DNA from: DAOPZJ01 sp964587625
GTDB taxonomy: Bacteria > Bacillota > Clostridia > Oscillospirales > JAKOTC01
Length of the DNA stretch: 64,000 nucleotides
Direction of reading: 5' to 3'
NCBI GenBank assembly: GCA_964587625.1
Contig: CAZPLU010000007.1
Coordinates: forward strand, 8,382 to 72,381
In this document: positions 54,778 to 63,682 of the stretch, in pieces
Numbering within the stretch: position 1 is the first letter of the stretch
Layout: each line of letters starts with the position of its first letter
Notes under the pieces: generated by a model
The model's database searches: none
Seen by the model: only the letters and a program-made list of their open reading frames with translations
What the model was told of the DNA's origin: nothing
Position numbers and translations under genes: made by a program

Positions 54778-55203
54778 CTATAACAGCTCCCTAATCTCAA
54801 ATGTTTCGCGCGAACCGGGATAATACCGGCCTTTTTCGGCAGTGAATTTAAAAACGCAGTAATCGTCGTCGGTGACGCCCTTGGGGTAATAGCACTCAAA
54901 GCCCTCGCGCCATAAAAGCTCTTTATGATAAGAATCGGTGCAGACCTGCATCGTGCCGGTCAGCATCAACCCGTGATACGCCGGTTCATCGCAGTAATAA
55001 ATACACGCTTTCGGGTTCTTCATAAACTGAGCAACCCTCTTTGACGAAACATTGGTCGAAAAATAGTGGATGCCTAACCCATCACGTTGTAATGACAACA
55101 TGGCCTTGGTGTTGGGGTATCCGTTTTCGTCCACCGACGAAACATAGACGTTTTTCGCGTTTTCCACCAGCGCGTTGATTTCTTTTTTTATCAGTCCGGT
55201 CAT
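54778..55203 (-). CDS. pyridoxamine 5'-phosphate oxidase-family protein
   Basis: The ~141-residue protein has the split-barrel FMN-binding pattern: VYVSSVDENGYPNTKAM, HYFSTNVSSKRVAQFMKNPKACIYYCDE and GTMQVCTD. These small proteins bind FMN, F420 or heme. ATG 55203 has GGCGGGTG upstream and overlaps the end of the flavin reductase gene (55205) by one codon distance, so the genes are coupled. Confidence 0.85.
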   Translation of the reverse strand: MTGLIKKEINALVENAKNVYVSSVDENGYPNTKAMLSLQRDGLGIHYFSTNVSSKRVAQFMKNPKACIYYCDEPAYHGLMLTGTMQVCTDSYHKELLWREGFECYYPKGVTDDDYCVFKFTAEKGRYYPGSRETFEIRELL

Positions 55204-55204
55204 T

Positions 55205-55780
55205 TTATTCACCCGCCAATTTTTTCATCGGCTCGCCCCATTTTGCGACGGCGTGCCCGTCCCACGAAAAATAGGTGCCGCCCACGGTGCAGGCCGGGCG
55301 GAGCATGCGGAGTTTTTCCTCGAACGAAACCGAATCGTCACACAGCGCCTCGTCGGCCAATATATTGCGGATCTTGCACAGATAGACATCGACCCCGCCG
55401 TCCTTGAAGGTCTTATCGACCTCCAGCTCGAACGTCCACGGGCATTTTTCCAGTACCGGGACCGCCAGCGCTCGGCCTTTTTCCACGCCGGCGCCGATCT
55501 TCATCTTGTCCGCGTCATAGCCCGATGTGCAGCCGAAATAATCGGCCATAGGCAATAAATCCTCGGTCACGAGCCCCATCGAAAAGACCCCGTTTCTGCG
55601 GATGTTGTCGCGCGTGCGCTTGTCCTCGCAGATCGCGGCCATCACGCCCAAATTCTCGCCCCAATAATAACTCACCCAGCAAAACAGCCCGAAATCCGGC
55701 GTGCCGTCGCCGTTGTATGTGCCGTAGACGAACAGCGTCTGCGGGCAGAACCCGTTGGAAATACCCATTGATTTTTTCAT
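55205..55780 (-). CDS. flavin reductase-like FMN-binding protein 1
   Basis: The ~191-residue protein has the flavin reductase-like split barrel: TLFVYGTYNGDGTPDFGLFCWVSYY near the start, VMAAICEDKRTRDNI and FSMGLVTEDLLPMADYFG. It likely binds FMN and transfers electrons; the partner is unknown. A close paralog is encoded upstream at 55847-56437. ATG 55780 follows AAAGGGCGG. Confidence 0.85.
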   Translation of the reverse strand: MKKSMGISNGFCPQTLFVYGTYNGDGTPDFGLFCWVSYYWGENLGVMAAICEDKRTRDNIRRNGVFSMGLVTEDLLPMADYFGCTSGYDADKMKIGAGVEKGRALAVPVLEKCPWTFELEVDKTFKDGGVDVYLCKIRNILADEALCDDSVSFEEKLRMLRPACTVGGTYFSWDGHAVAKWGEPMKKLAGE

Positions 55781-55846
55781 AAAAATGACCGCCCTTTCAC
55801 GCGCGAACATGACCGCGCCTTAAACAATTGTTCGGTGGCATCTGCT

Positions 55847-56437
55847 CTATTTTTCCCCATCCCGGTCCATATGGACTTTTTTCATCGGTTCACCAAAAGA
55901 ACCGGCCGCGGTGCCGTCCCATCTGAAATAACATTGACGGACCGATTGCATGGGCCGGATCCGATTCATCCACTGTTCGACATCTCGGGGCTCGTCCGAG
56001 ATGGATTCCTCGGCGAGAACATTTCTGACCTTGCAAAAAAACACCTCGCTGCCCTCCAGTTCAAGAGAGCGTCCGACTTCCAACTCATAAATCCACGGGC
56101 TTTTTGCAAGAACCGGGACGTCGAGAACCCGTCCTTTTTCCGTTTCGACCGGAACACGCATTTTATCCTTTTGATACCCCGGCGTGTTCCCGAAATAGTC
56201 GGCAAGCGGCAGTAATTCCTCCGTGACGAGGTTGGCGGAAAAGACCCGATTCGCCCGGATCCGGTCTTTGGTCAGTTTTTCGCCGCCGATACAGGCCATT
56301 ACGCATGTCTCTGTGTCAAAACAATAACTGAGCCAGGAAAACAGCCCGAAATTGGGTGTTTTGTCCTCTTTGTAGGTGCCGTAAAGAAACAGCGTCAGGG
56401 GGCTGAAATGCCTGATCAAAGGCAATGATTTTTTCAT
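55847..56437 (-). CDS. flavin reductase-like FMN-binding protein 2
   Basis: A 196-residue paralog of the neighbouring gene with the same order of motifs (FLYGTYKEDKTPNFGLFSWLSY, RVFSANLVTEELLPLADYFG). The two share roughly half of their residues, which points to an old tandem duplication. It lies downstream of the small protein gene at 56468 in one direction. ATG 56437 follows GCGGTGATTCTT. Confidence 0.83.
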   Translation of the reverse strand: MKKSLPLIRHFSPLTLFLYGTYKEDKTPNFGLFSWLSYCFDTETCVMACIGGEKLTKDRIRANRVFSANLVTEELLPLADYFGNTPGYQKDKMRVPVETEKGRVLDVPVLAKSPWIYELEVGRSLELEGSEVFFCKVRNVLAEESISDEPRDVEQWMNRIRPMQSVRQCYFRWDGTAAGSFGEPMKKVHMDRDGEK

Positions 56438-56467
56438 AAGAATCACCGCTTTTTCAGATACGGCGGC

Positions 56468-56689
56468 TCAATCAGCCGTTCGCAGCAACTCCAGCGCCCT
56501 TTTGTAGAGCGTGTCGAATTCGCAGCCGCAACTTCCGCAGTCGATGTCCGCCTGTTCGACGGCTTTTAGCAATGCCGCCGTTTCGGCCGACCCGCCGGAG
56601 GCCAGCCACTTTTCCGAGGGCGCGGCGATCAGCTCCCACCCCGACCCCGCGAATTTTTCGACGATTTTCACCAGTTCCGTGTTTGCCAT
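56468..56689 (-). CDS. small acidic hypothetical protein with a CGSCGC motif
   Basis: The 73-residue protein is helical and ends with CGSCGCEFDTLYKRALELL. The closely spaced Cys may bind metal. I recognise no named family. ATG 56689 follows GTGGAGGAATCG. It lies between DUF1905/YdeI and flavin reductase genes in one run of minus-strand genes behind marR. Confidence 0.65.
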   Translation of the reverse strand: MANTELVKIVEKFAGSGWELIAAPSEKWLASGGSAETAALLKAVEQADIDCGSCGCEFDTLYKRALELLRTAD

Positions 56690-56709
56690 TTTCGATTCCT
56701 CCACTTTTA

Positions 56710-57162
56710 TCAATTTTGTTCGGACAACTGTTTGAGCAACGCATCGATCCTGCCCGTTCTGGTCTCTTCCTTTTTCGCAATCCCGATATGATTGATCTGT
56801 TCGCGTTTGCTGTAATCCGGCTGTTTTAAAAACCGTTCCAGTGCGCCCGCCTCCTTTAACGCCTTTTCGACATCGGCGGGAATGACGATTTCCCGCTTTT
56901 TCGCGTCTTTTTCCAAAGTCACGTGCACGCTGTCGCCGGGGTTCTTGCCGACCGCCCGCCTGATGAATTCGTTATAAACCAGATAATGCCCGTTTTTCGA
57001 GGGCAGCAGCGTGTGGTCGAAGGCATGCCCATCCACCGTGATGCAAACCGGGATATTGCCCTTGGAACCGAAATGCTCCGTCGCCGAATAGGGAAAATAG
57101 AATACGCTCCACTTGATTTTACCCTCGAGTTGTTTGATTTCGCTGTCAAATTCGAATCTCAT
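56710..57162 (-). CDS. DUF1905/YdeI-like protein
   Basis: The 150-residue protein has the DUF1905 N-terminal part (IKWSVFYFPYSATEHFGSKG, VCITVDGHAFDHTLLP) and a YdeI/OmpD-associated C-terminal helical part (VEKALKEAGALERF). The family is linked to stress and bacteriocin protection in some reports; here the role is open. ATG 57162 has GAGGGG upstream. It follows marR within 12 bases. Confidence 0.82.
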   Translation of the reverse strand: MRFEFDSEIKQLEGKIKWSVFYFPYSATEHFGSKGNIPVCITVDGHAFDHTLLPSKNGHYLVYNEFIRRAVGKNPGDSVHVTLEKDAKKREIVIPADVEKALKEAGALERFLKQPDYSKREQINHIGIAKKEETRTGRIDALLKQLSEQN

Positions 57163-57173
57163 GCGATCACCCC

Positions 57174-57590
57174 TCAAATCAGATTTTCTGTTTCGTTCAG
57201 ATTTTTGATAATCCGCCGCAGGGTGTTTTCAAACGCGGTGATCTCATCGTCCGAAAACCCCGCGTAATAGATTTCACTCATCTCGCGGGAGACCTTGTCG
57301 TAGGCCTCGTTCAATTCATGCGCCTTTTCGGTGAGAAAAATGCGGATCTGCCGCCGGTCCGACTTGTCCGCGGCCCGTTCGATCAGGCCCGCATTTTCCA
57401 TCCTGTCGAGCATGCCCGTCAGGGTCGTTTTCGCAAGACCTGTCTGTTTAGAAAGTTGTGCGATCGGGATGCCGTCACGCTGCCACAACACATATAAAAT
57501 CCGCCCCTGCGCCCCGTTGAACGCGTCCACCCCGGCGTCCGCGAGGAGTTTATCAAAGATTCTGCCGCTGATCTGCTTGATCTGCGACAT
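57174..57590 (-). CDS. MarR-family transcriptional regulator
   Basis: The 138-residue protein has the MarR winged helix (PIAQLSKQTGLAKTTLTGMLDRMENAGLIERAAD) and wing SDRRQIRIFLTEK. ATG 57590 follows CAGGGGGGC; the track upstream is not family-like. It heads the operon of YdeI-like, CGSCGC, flavin reductase and PPOX-type genes and probably regulates it. Confidence 0.88.
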   Translation of the reverse strand: MSQIKQISGRIFDKLLADAGVDAFNGAQGRILYVLWQRDGIPIAQLSKQTGLAKTTLTGMLDRMENAGLIERAADKSDRRQIRIFLTEKAHELNEAYDKVSREMSEIYYAGFSDDEITAFENTLRRIIKNLNETENLI

Positions 57591-57645
57591 TAAAAAGCCC
57601 CCCTGCGTCTGACCGGTCACCTCTCCGCCCACCTTCCTATAAAGG

Positions 57646-57674
57646 ATATTACTATATAGAACCATTTTTGTCAA
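57646..57674 (-). promoter_or_regulatory. sigma-A promoter of the second MarR operon
   Basis: On the minus strand TTGACA (57669-57674), 17-base spacer, TAATAT (57646-57651). The spacer and -10 carry the imperfect palindrome GGTTCTATATAGTAATATCC, a candidate operator. Confidence 0.75.
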
Positions 57675-57708
57675 GCATAAAAGATAAAATTTTTATGCGT
57701 TTTTAAAA

Positions 57709-58668
57709 TCAGCTTCTACCCCGAACCCGTTCCTTTAACTGCTTCATCACGGCGAGATCCTCGGCGAAAATCTCGCCGTTGCGCCAAATAAACAGGTTGA
57801 AGGTCACCGCCCCGCCGACGTCCGTAAACCGTTTCAAAAACGCCTCGACGCTCTGGACATCGGGCGCGGGCCAGTCCAAGTCGCGGGTGTGCATCTGCAG
57901 CCCCCACTCCCCGCAGCGCGCCTCCAGCATATAATCCGGGTGCCAGTCGACGAAGTTATACCACGGCAGGCCGCTTTTCGGCGTGAGTTCTTTCCCGAAT
58001 TCGCCGCCCCGGGGGATGTAGTTCAGCCGAACCCCCTCGCCCGACCAAAAATCCTGAAACTCGGTGTAGGTCTGATAGACCTCAATCGAGGTGTTGTAGG
58101 TGACGAGCCGTCCGGGGTTCCCTTGTTTGGCGCGCCTTGTCATCTCTCCGAACGGGAAATCCTTGAATTCGTTAAACCCGATGTCGAACCAAAACGCGAT
58201 CACCTTTTTGCCGTATCGCTCGGCCAGACAGCCGATGATGTCGAGCACATTTTTAATGTATTCCTCGGGTTTGCCGCGGTCGGGGCAGGCCTTGGCGATC
58301 CAGTCCTTGTCCCAGTGCAGGCCGAAGTTATAATATAAAATCATCGGAATGCCGTGTTTTTCAAGCGCGTTTGCGATGTCCATGATCAGATCGCGCTTGC
58401 AGGTTCGGCCCTCGATGATGCGATCGAGAGCCGGGTTCGGGCAGGGCATTTGTTGGAGGATATGACAGGTCGGAAACAGCACATGCGCCGCCCCGCACGC
58501 GACGACCTGCGACACAAACAAATCGACGTCGAAATCGTTGACCGCGTCCTCGAAATCGGTCAGTTCCCCGGTCTTCGGGGCCGTCCAGGTGGTCCAGTGG
58601 AACCCCACGCCGTATTTTCCGTCTCTCAGCGGCGCGAAATCCGCTCTTTGATAGGTTGAATCGTTCAT
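57709..58668 (-). CDS. GH29-like (alpha-L-fucosidase-type) protein
   Basis: The ~319-residue protein has features of the GH29 barrel: YGVGFHWTTWTAP, VLFPTCH, MILYYNFGLHWDKDW and IAFWFDIGFNEF with the likely nucleophile Asp. It is shorter than classical fucosidases and lacks the C-terminal beta domain. ATG 58668 follows GGGGACGG. The frame stays open upstream to 58818 and further, encoding two hydrophobic helices ending MKKEKP, so a membrane-tethered longer form cannot be excluded. Confidence 0.7.
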   Translation of the reverse strand: MNDSTYQRADFAPLRDGKYGVGFHWTTWTAPKTGELTDFEDAVNDFDVDLFVSQVVACGAAHVLFPTCHILQQMPCPNPALDRIIEGRTCKRDLIMDIANALEKHGIPMILYYNFGLHWDKDWIAKACPDRGKPEEYIKNVLDIIGCLAERYGKKVIAFWFDIGFNEFKDFPFGEMTRRAKQGNPGRLVTYNTSIEVYQTYTEFQDFWSGEGVRLNYIPRGGEFGKELTPKSGLPWYNFVDWHPDYMLEARCGEWGLQMHTRDLDWPAPDVQSVEAFLKRFTDVGGAVTFNLFIWRNGEIFAEDLAVMKQLKERVRGRS

Positions 58669-58917
58669 TTTATTCCGTCCCCTTGTTGGTTTTTCTTTTT
58701 TCATCCAAACGAGCAAATACAGAGCGCCGATCAAAAACGCGGGAACGGAGATGATGAAACTCCGCGAAAGGGCGATATACCACGGGATTTCCGCGCTAAA
58801 TGCGTGGAATGTCACCAATCCGACGTATAAAATCCCCGCGCCGACGATTTCCCTTTTCCATGCGTATTGTTTATGCCTTCATACTCCTTAACTAAAACCT
58901 TACCGGTTTCAAACGCC

Positions 58918-60015
58918 TTAATAATCCCGTATCTCCCTTGGATTTGTATCCCGCTTACTGAGTTCCGGCGACCAATACCTTACCCACTCATTTGTCTCTT
59001 GATAATCCGGGTGGTCGGGGTTCATCATAATCTCGCGGAAATCCAAAAACCCGCTCACACCGCCAACATCCTCGGGCGGGGTTTGCCCGCTCGCTTCTGA
59101 CAAATAGGGCGAAGGTTTATCGTAATCTTCGATCACGCGCACCAGTTTTATTTCATGCTCCCATCTATCTCCGAAATCATATGTGTATAACATCTTTTTA
59201 TGCTTCGGTAAAATCTCAGACAGAATATGCCCCCTCATTAAGATTTCATTCTCCGCGTAATCGAGGTCTTCATTAAAAGGCACAAGTTCAACCGCCGGTT
59301 TGCCGTTGCTGCCAAAAACGGTAAAACGATAAAGATGGCGATTACGCCAATTAAAAATTTCTTGCAGCACTTTGTGCAACCGTTCAAATTCCAAACTCTC
59401 AGGCACGATAATTTTTCGTACCGCTTTATAAATTTTTAAATCAAGCGTCACTGATAATTCAAAAGCGCGATATTTATAGGCCTGCTTCCCTGTGAGCGCG
59501 CACAGTTCGGCGATCATTTTTTCGCGGGGGAAAAAGCAGTTATCGGTCGAACGGTTGACCGGAATATTATTTACAAAAGCGCCCATCGTATCACAAAACA
59601 TTTTATCGACACCGTTGTAATCATATGCCACTCGGTCTGCACTGTATTGCCCCGCTTTTGTCACCCATGCCGATGCCGATCTGTTATGATTTTCCGTGAA
59701 CTCGATTTCACCCGCCGAACGCATGTATTCTTCCACGATCTCGGGGTTTATGTTCGCATATAAAAAGGTATTTGCAATGGCCTTTTTGATGATTTCCGCC
59801 GTGTTTTTCAAGTCCCTGCGTTTGAATTCATAAACAGCAACGGTAAAACGCGTGGCGTTGTTCACCAGCACGAGCATATCGTTCGCCCTGCGATTGTCCC
59901 AAACTTTTACCCAGTTCGCCGTCCAGCAAAACAGCGGATTGACCGCTTTGCGCGCGGATTGGGGTTTTAGGTCCAAAGCGGCGGCGAATTTTTTCGTCAG
60001 TGCAATTTGCATCAT
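58918..60015 (-). CDS. DUF6933/plasmid pRiA4b ORF-3-like fusion protein
   Basis: The ~365-residue protein has an N-terminal DUF6933-like part (NWVKVWDNRRANDMLVLVNN) and a C-terminal pRiA4b ORF-3 domain (YTYDFGDRWEHEIKL, PPEDVGGVSGFLDF, NPDHPDYQE). The latter is widespread in mobile and chromosomal DNA; its function is not known. ATG 60015 or 60012 has AAGGGAAGAAC upstream. Confidence 0.82.
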   Translation of the reverse strand: MMQIALTKKFAAALDLKPQSARKAVNPLFCWTANWVKVWDNRRANDMLVLVNNATRFTVAVYEFKRRDLKNTAEIIKKAIANTFLYANINPEIVEEYMRSAGEIEFTENHNRSASAWVTKAGQYSADRVAYDYNGVDKMFCDTMGAFVNNIPVNRSTDNCFFPREKMIAELCALTGKQAYKYRAFELSVTLDLKIYKAVRKIIVPESLEFERLHKVLQEIFNWRNRHLYRFTVFGSNGKPAVELVPFNEDLDYAENEILMRGHILSEILPKHKKMLYTYDFGDRWEHEIKLVRVIEDYDKPSPYLSEASGQTPPEDVGGVSGFLDFREIMMNPDHPDYQETNEWVRYWSPELSKRDTNPREIRDY

Positions 60016-60121
60016 GTTCTTCCCTTCGTCAGAATTCATAAAACCCATGCATGCCGCAACCATTATACTACAATCCGTTGAAATCAACAAATAAAATATC
60101 GTATTTTGGGCCCTGCCGTGG

Positions 60122-60127
60122 TATAAT
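60122..60127 (+). promoter_or_regulatory. -10 box of the azoreductase gene
   Basis: TATAAT preceded by TGG (extended -10-like) 42 bases before ATG 60169; no good -35 box is seen. Confidence 0.45.
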
Positions 60128-60168
60128 ATGAAAAATGCTTTCCGCGATTACAATTTGGGAGGAAAACC

Positions 60169-60774
60169 ATGAATACCGTACTCTACATCAAAGCCAACGC
60201 GAAACCGGAAGGGCAATCGAGGACGTTCCGCATATCGGATGCGTTCATATCCGCGTACCGCCAATTTCATCCCGAAGATCAAATCATCACGCTGGATTTA
60301 TACAAAGAAGGCGTCGGCTTTTTGTCCGAGGACGACATCGGCGTCCTTTTCGGGCCCAAAACCGCCGAGAGCAGAAACCACCCGATTTTAAAGTACACCT
60401 ATCAATTCCTGGAGGCGGATAAATACGTCGTCGCCGAACCGTTTTGGAATCTGAGCATTCCCGCCGTTTTAAAGGCCTATATCGACTATATCTGCGTAAC
60501 CGGCGTCACGTTCAAATATACCGAACAGGGCGCGGTCGGCCTGTGTATGGGGAAAAAAGCGATTCATATTTGCGCGCGGGGCGGCGAGTATTCCGCGGAA
60601 CCGTATTCGGCTTTCGAAATGGGCGACCGTTATCTGCGCACCATCTTCGGCTTTTTGGGGATCACCGATTTCACCACCGTCTCGGCGGACGGGCTGGACA
60701 TCGAGGGCACCGACGTTGAGGCGATTGTGAAAAACGCCGTCGCAGAGGCGATAGAAGAAGCCAAACGTTTTTAA
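60169..60774 (+). CDS. FMN-dependent NADH-azoreductase / quinone reductase (AzoR-like)
   Basis: The 201-residue flavodoxin-fold protein starts TVLYIKANAKPEGQSRTFRIS, the FMN phosphate loop of AzoR, and has EPFWNLSIPAVLKAYIDYI and CARGGEYS. AzoR enzymes reduce quinones and azo compounds with NAD(P)H by two-electron steps. ATG 60169 follows GGGAGGAAAA. It stands alone. Confidence 0.9.
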   Translation: MNTVLYIKANAKPEGQSRTFRISDAFISAYRQFHPEDQIITLDLYKEGVGFLSEDDIGVLFGPKTAESRNHPILKYTYQFLEADKYVVAEPFWNLSIPAVLKAYIDYICVTGVTFKYTEQGAVGLCMGKKAIHICARGGEYSAEPYSAFEMGDRYLRTIFGFLGITDFTTVSADGLDIEGTDVEAIVKNAVAEAIEEAKRF

Positions 60775-60847
60775 AAAACCGGTTCCAAACCATAAAACCC
60801 CTTGCAATTAAAAACGCAGGGCTTATCGGAGTTTTTTGTTTTTAAAA

Positions 60848-61180
60848 TCAATGTGTATAATCCAAGTATTTGATTTGTTCCGGCAAATCTTCCCGGATCA
60901 ATTCTTTCATTTTTTTCGCAAACGGGCAGGGGTAACCGATCGGGTTGCCTTTTTGAATACAGGAGGCAAAAACAATCGTATCAGCTCCTCTTTTTACAAG
61001 TTCGCGCGCCCGAAGCACCGCTTTTTTTCCGGGGCATCCGCCGCAATTGATAAAGCCCACGATTTCAATGTCTTCATTGATGCCCTCAAAGGCCCCTTTC
61101 TTTTCCCTTATCATTTTAAAATCAACCGTTCCGGGGCAATAATCCTCGGTTTGCATACATCTGATGATTCCGACTTTCAT
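60848..61180 (-). CDS. CGGC domain protein
   Basis: The 110-residue protein has the CGGC signature FINCGGCPGKKAVLRARELV and two further Cys (IIRCMQTEDYC and FASCIQKGNPIGYPC). CGGC proteins are presumed metal- or metalloid-binding. ATG 61180 follows AAAAGGAGTG. Monocistronic between the azoreductase and the YCII gene. Confidence 0.88.
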   Translation of the reverse strand: MKVGIIRCMQTEDYCPGTVDFKMIREKKGAFEGINEDIEIVGFINCGGCPGKKAVLRARELVKRGADTIVFASCIQKGNPIGYPCPFAKKMKELIREDLPEQIKYLDYTH

Positions 61181-61408
61181 CAATAACACTCCTTTTATCA
61201 AGTATTCCAAGGTCAAAACGTCTATCTTTCATCTCCGCTGAATTTATGTACTCGTTCTTTATAAAATATTTATTCGTTAACCTTCATCTTGAACGCGCAC
61301 TCATAACTGCTCGATTCATATTGGTTTTCCGACTCGATATATTTTCCCTGTTTACCGACCACGACTTTATTTGATTTCGCCCTCCGCGATCTTATTTTTA
61401 TGTTATGA

Positions 61409-61684
61409 TTAAAGCAAATAATGATTTTCTTCATCGGCCGGTTCAAGCGTTCTGATTTCATATGATTTGCATCCCGATGCAATGAACGGATCGGATTTTG
61501 CAATTTCTGTCGCTTCGATGATGTCTTTCGCCGAAATAATCACCATCCCCCCGGGATAATCCGTAAAAGGGCCGCAAAACACCAGTTTACCTTGTGCTTT
61601 TAACTTTTTTAAATGCTCCACATGGCCTTTGATGAGTTCTTGATTGATCGGTTTAAGATTGTTCATTAAATAGACATATGTCAT
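61409..61684 (-). CDS. YciI-like (YCII-related) protein
   Basis: The 91-residue ferredoxin-fold protein has GHVEHLKKLKAQGKLVFCGPF and SDPFIASGCKSYEI with the His and Asp typical of the YCII family. The enzymatic role is unclear in most members. ATG 61684 follows AAGGAGCGG. Confidence 0.85.
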   Translation of the reverse strand: MTYVYLMNNLKPINQELIKGHVEHLKKLKAQGKLVFCGPFTDYPGGMVIISAKDIIEATEIAKSDPFIASGCKSYEIRTLEPADEENHYLL

Positions 61685-61774
61685 ATATTCCGCTCCTTAA
61701 ATGGATATGGCGCCGGTGACCCCCGTTCCCGAAACAAATCGGTTGATTTTATTTTTGATTCTCGGATTTTTTAT

Positions 61775-62035
61775 CTATTCGGTCTTTTCGGTGTTATCTT
61801 TCCTTTTCGCCGCAGCCATCAATTTATTGTATAACTCCTCGCCCACGCACTCGATGGCGTATTTACACCATTGCACGCAGGACTGGATGTCATTATAAAC
61901 GGTATAACCGCACTTTTCACAGTTGATTTCAACATCAGTGGAGAACAGCTCCACCTCCGTCCCGCACTCGGGACATTTTTTCACGTCCAGCGTCGGCGTT
62001 TTCAGCCCGTCCGCGCCGTGGCAGCCGCCCGGCAA
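61775..62035 (-). CDS. small zinc-ribbon protein (CPECG...CEKCG)
   Basis: The ~86-residue protein has a four-Cys ribbon (CPECGTEVELF, INCEKCGYTVYND) and a conserved helix QSCVQWCKYAIECVGEELYNKL with three more Cys. It is a small conserved Clostridia-type protein that should bind zinc or an iron-sulfur cluster. The start is uncertain: TTG 62035 is 5 bases from GGGAGGTG; GTG 62044 lies inside that ribosome binding site. Confidence 0.75.
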   Translation of the reverse strand: MPGGCHGADGLKTPTLDVKKCPECGTEVELFSTDVEINCEKCGYTVYNDIQSCVQWCKYAIECVGEELYNKLMAAAKRKDNTEKTE

Positions 62036-62249
62036 GACAATCACCTCCCTGCTTGGTATAGTTTCATTATATCACAATCCGCGCGAATTGTCTTGCTCAA
62101 AGGCAATATGCGAAACTGATTCCTATTTTCCCAAAAATAATAATAAAAAATTCCCCCGAGGTTAATCTTTTAAAAACAATCCCATTTAATCTGTTGAGAA
62201 TCCGTTGTTGATTCTTTTATTTTGTTTCACCTGCATCATAAAAATCGTA

Positions 62250-62351
62250 TCAAATCCAATCCGCTCTCTCGATGCGGAGCAGGGCCTCTTTTCCGTTAAT
62301 AAACATCACGTTTTTCAGATAATGTTTTATCAATGAATTGTTAATCTCCAT
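62250..62351 (-). pseudogene. 33-residue open frame, possible remnant of a P-loop kinase N-terminus
   Basis: ATG 62351 follows ACGGAGATAAAA. The start NSLIKHYLKNVMFING resembles the N-terminus of Firmicutes AAA/cytidylate-kinase-like proteins, in which FING is followed by the P-loop; here the frame continues KEALLRIE and stops. It is either a tiny gene or a truncated remnant. The rest of the 380-base gap holds nothing else. Confidence 0.35.
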
Positions 62352-62419
62352 TTTTATCTCCGTTTCCCGTCCATTATTTTATGTATTTCGAATCCGTCTT
62401 GAAAACCCAATATCTAAAT

Positions 62420-63643
62420 CTACTCCGCCAGCCCTTTGATTAAATTCCGCAGACCCTGATAATGGCGCTGCTGATAGAGCTCGATGACTTCTTTGGTGGT
62501 GTGGTCGGTCAGGCAGCACCTGCCCTCTTCGTCCCCCGAAAACTCCAGATCAAAGCAGGGGACGCCGTATTTGCGGTAGACATAAGCCGGCAAACTCCCG
62601 TCGTTGCAGATATAGCCCGGATCGGCACCGCACGGTGTATCGCGAAACCCCGTTTTAAACAAATCCGCAACTTTTCGGCACGACTCCCGATATTCGGCGT
62701 CTTCTTTTGCGCAGGAAGCGGTATAAAAGGAATCGTCGCAGATGCTTGCAAGGCAGTGGAACGACAGCACCGCGCGGGGTTTTACCTCTTCAATAAAACG
62801 GATGACCGTTTTGGTCTCCTCCTCCGAATTCGGAAACGGTCCCCGATAGGTCTGCCCCCCGTATTCGGAGGTGTCGTAGCCGTAGGTATAATCCACCGTG
62901 TTCCAGTCCGCGTCAAAATTGCGGTTGATGTCCACGCCGCAGGGGTTGGTGCGGATATATTGGGGCTCGCCCAGAACCAGACGCTCCCGGCTGTCGGCGT
63001 TGACCGTGGGCAGCGCAGCAATGCCGATTTTGCGCAGCAGCTCGGCGTCGTTTTCAAGCAGCTTTCGGAGCGCGGGCAAAATCAATTCCGGCCCGGATTC
63101 CCCGGCGTGAATGGTTCCGATCAGAGCGACCGGATTTTGATTGTTCCCCGCGGTCAGGCCTTTGAGCGGCTTTTTCATCGTGGTGAACCCGTATTCTTTG
63201 GCCGTGACAAGGTCTTGAAAATCCGCCGACAGTTGATTGATCGTGTTGTTGATTTTTTCAAAAGACCACCAGACGGCCTCATCCCGCACTTTGACAAAAC
63301 AGGGGCCGAACGGCGGATGTTCGGCGTCCCCGAACACGGAAACCCAATAGCAATAGGTCATACCGACCTGAACGGTGTCGTCCGTAAAAAAATAGCGCCG
63401 GTTATAACAGAGCTCCAGTGTGCCCCGATAAATCACCTCGGCTTGCCCGATTTGCGAGGAATCAAAATATTCCTCATAATCCTGACCGAAGGCAAAGTCC
63501 GGCTCCGGCTTGCGATGAATCGTAAAAACTGTCTCCGGAGGCATGGATTTATCGTGATAGACCGGCGTCGATTGCCAAAACGACAGCAGCGCTTTTCCGC
63601 CCGCGACCTTTGCGGTCAATTGATAAAACAGTTTTCTCGGCAT
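62420..63643 (-). CDS. M14-family zinc carboxypeptidase-like protein
   Basis: The 407-residue protein has a ~170-residue N-terminal part and a C-terminal M14 domain: zinc ligands in GTIHAGESGPE (HxxE) and SFHC, substrate residues in NPCGVDINRNFDADW, and the catalytic Glu likely in CFDLEFSG. It should remove C-terminal residues or act on cell-wall peptides. No signal peptide is evident. ATG 63643 follows AGGAGAAAACC. Confidence 0.88.
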   Translation of the reverse strand: MPRKLFYQLTAKVAGGKALLSFWQSTPVYHDKSMPPETVFTIHRKPEPDFAFGQDYEEYFDSSQIGQAEVIYRGTLELCYNRRYFFTDDTVQVGMTYCYWVSVFGDAEHPPFGPCFVKVRDEAVWWSFEKINNTINQLSADFQDLVTAKEYGFTTMKKPLKGLTAGNNQNPVALIGTIHAGESGPELILPALRKLLENDAELLRKIGIAALPTVNADSRERLVLGEPQYIRTNPCGVDINRNFDADWNTVDYTYGYDTSEYGGQTYRGPFPNSEEETKTVIRFIEEVKPRAVLSFHCLASICDDSFYTASCAKEDAEYRESCRKVADLFKTGFRDTPCGADPGYICNDGSLPAYVYRKYGVPCFDLEFSGDEEGRCCLTDHTTKEVIELYQQRHYQGLRNLIKGLAE

Positions 63644-63682
63644 GGTTTTCTCCTTATGATTTTATCATGCGAATAGAAATAT

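Noticed and set aside
61270..61503. 77-residue minus-strand frame overlapping the YCII gene
   Set aside because: Overlaps a better-supported gene, has no convincing ribosome binding site or family motif.
62462..63676. 404-residue plus-strand frame over the M14 gene
   Set aside because: Antisense shadow of a gene with clear zinc-peptidase motifs.
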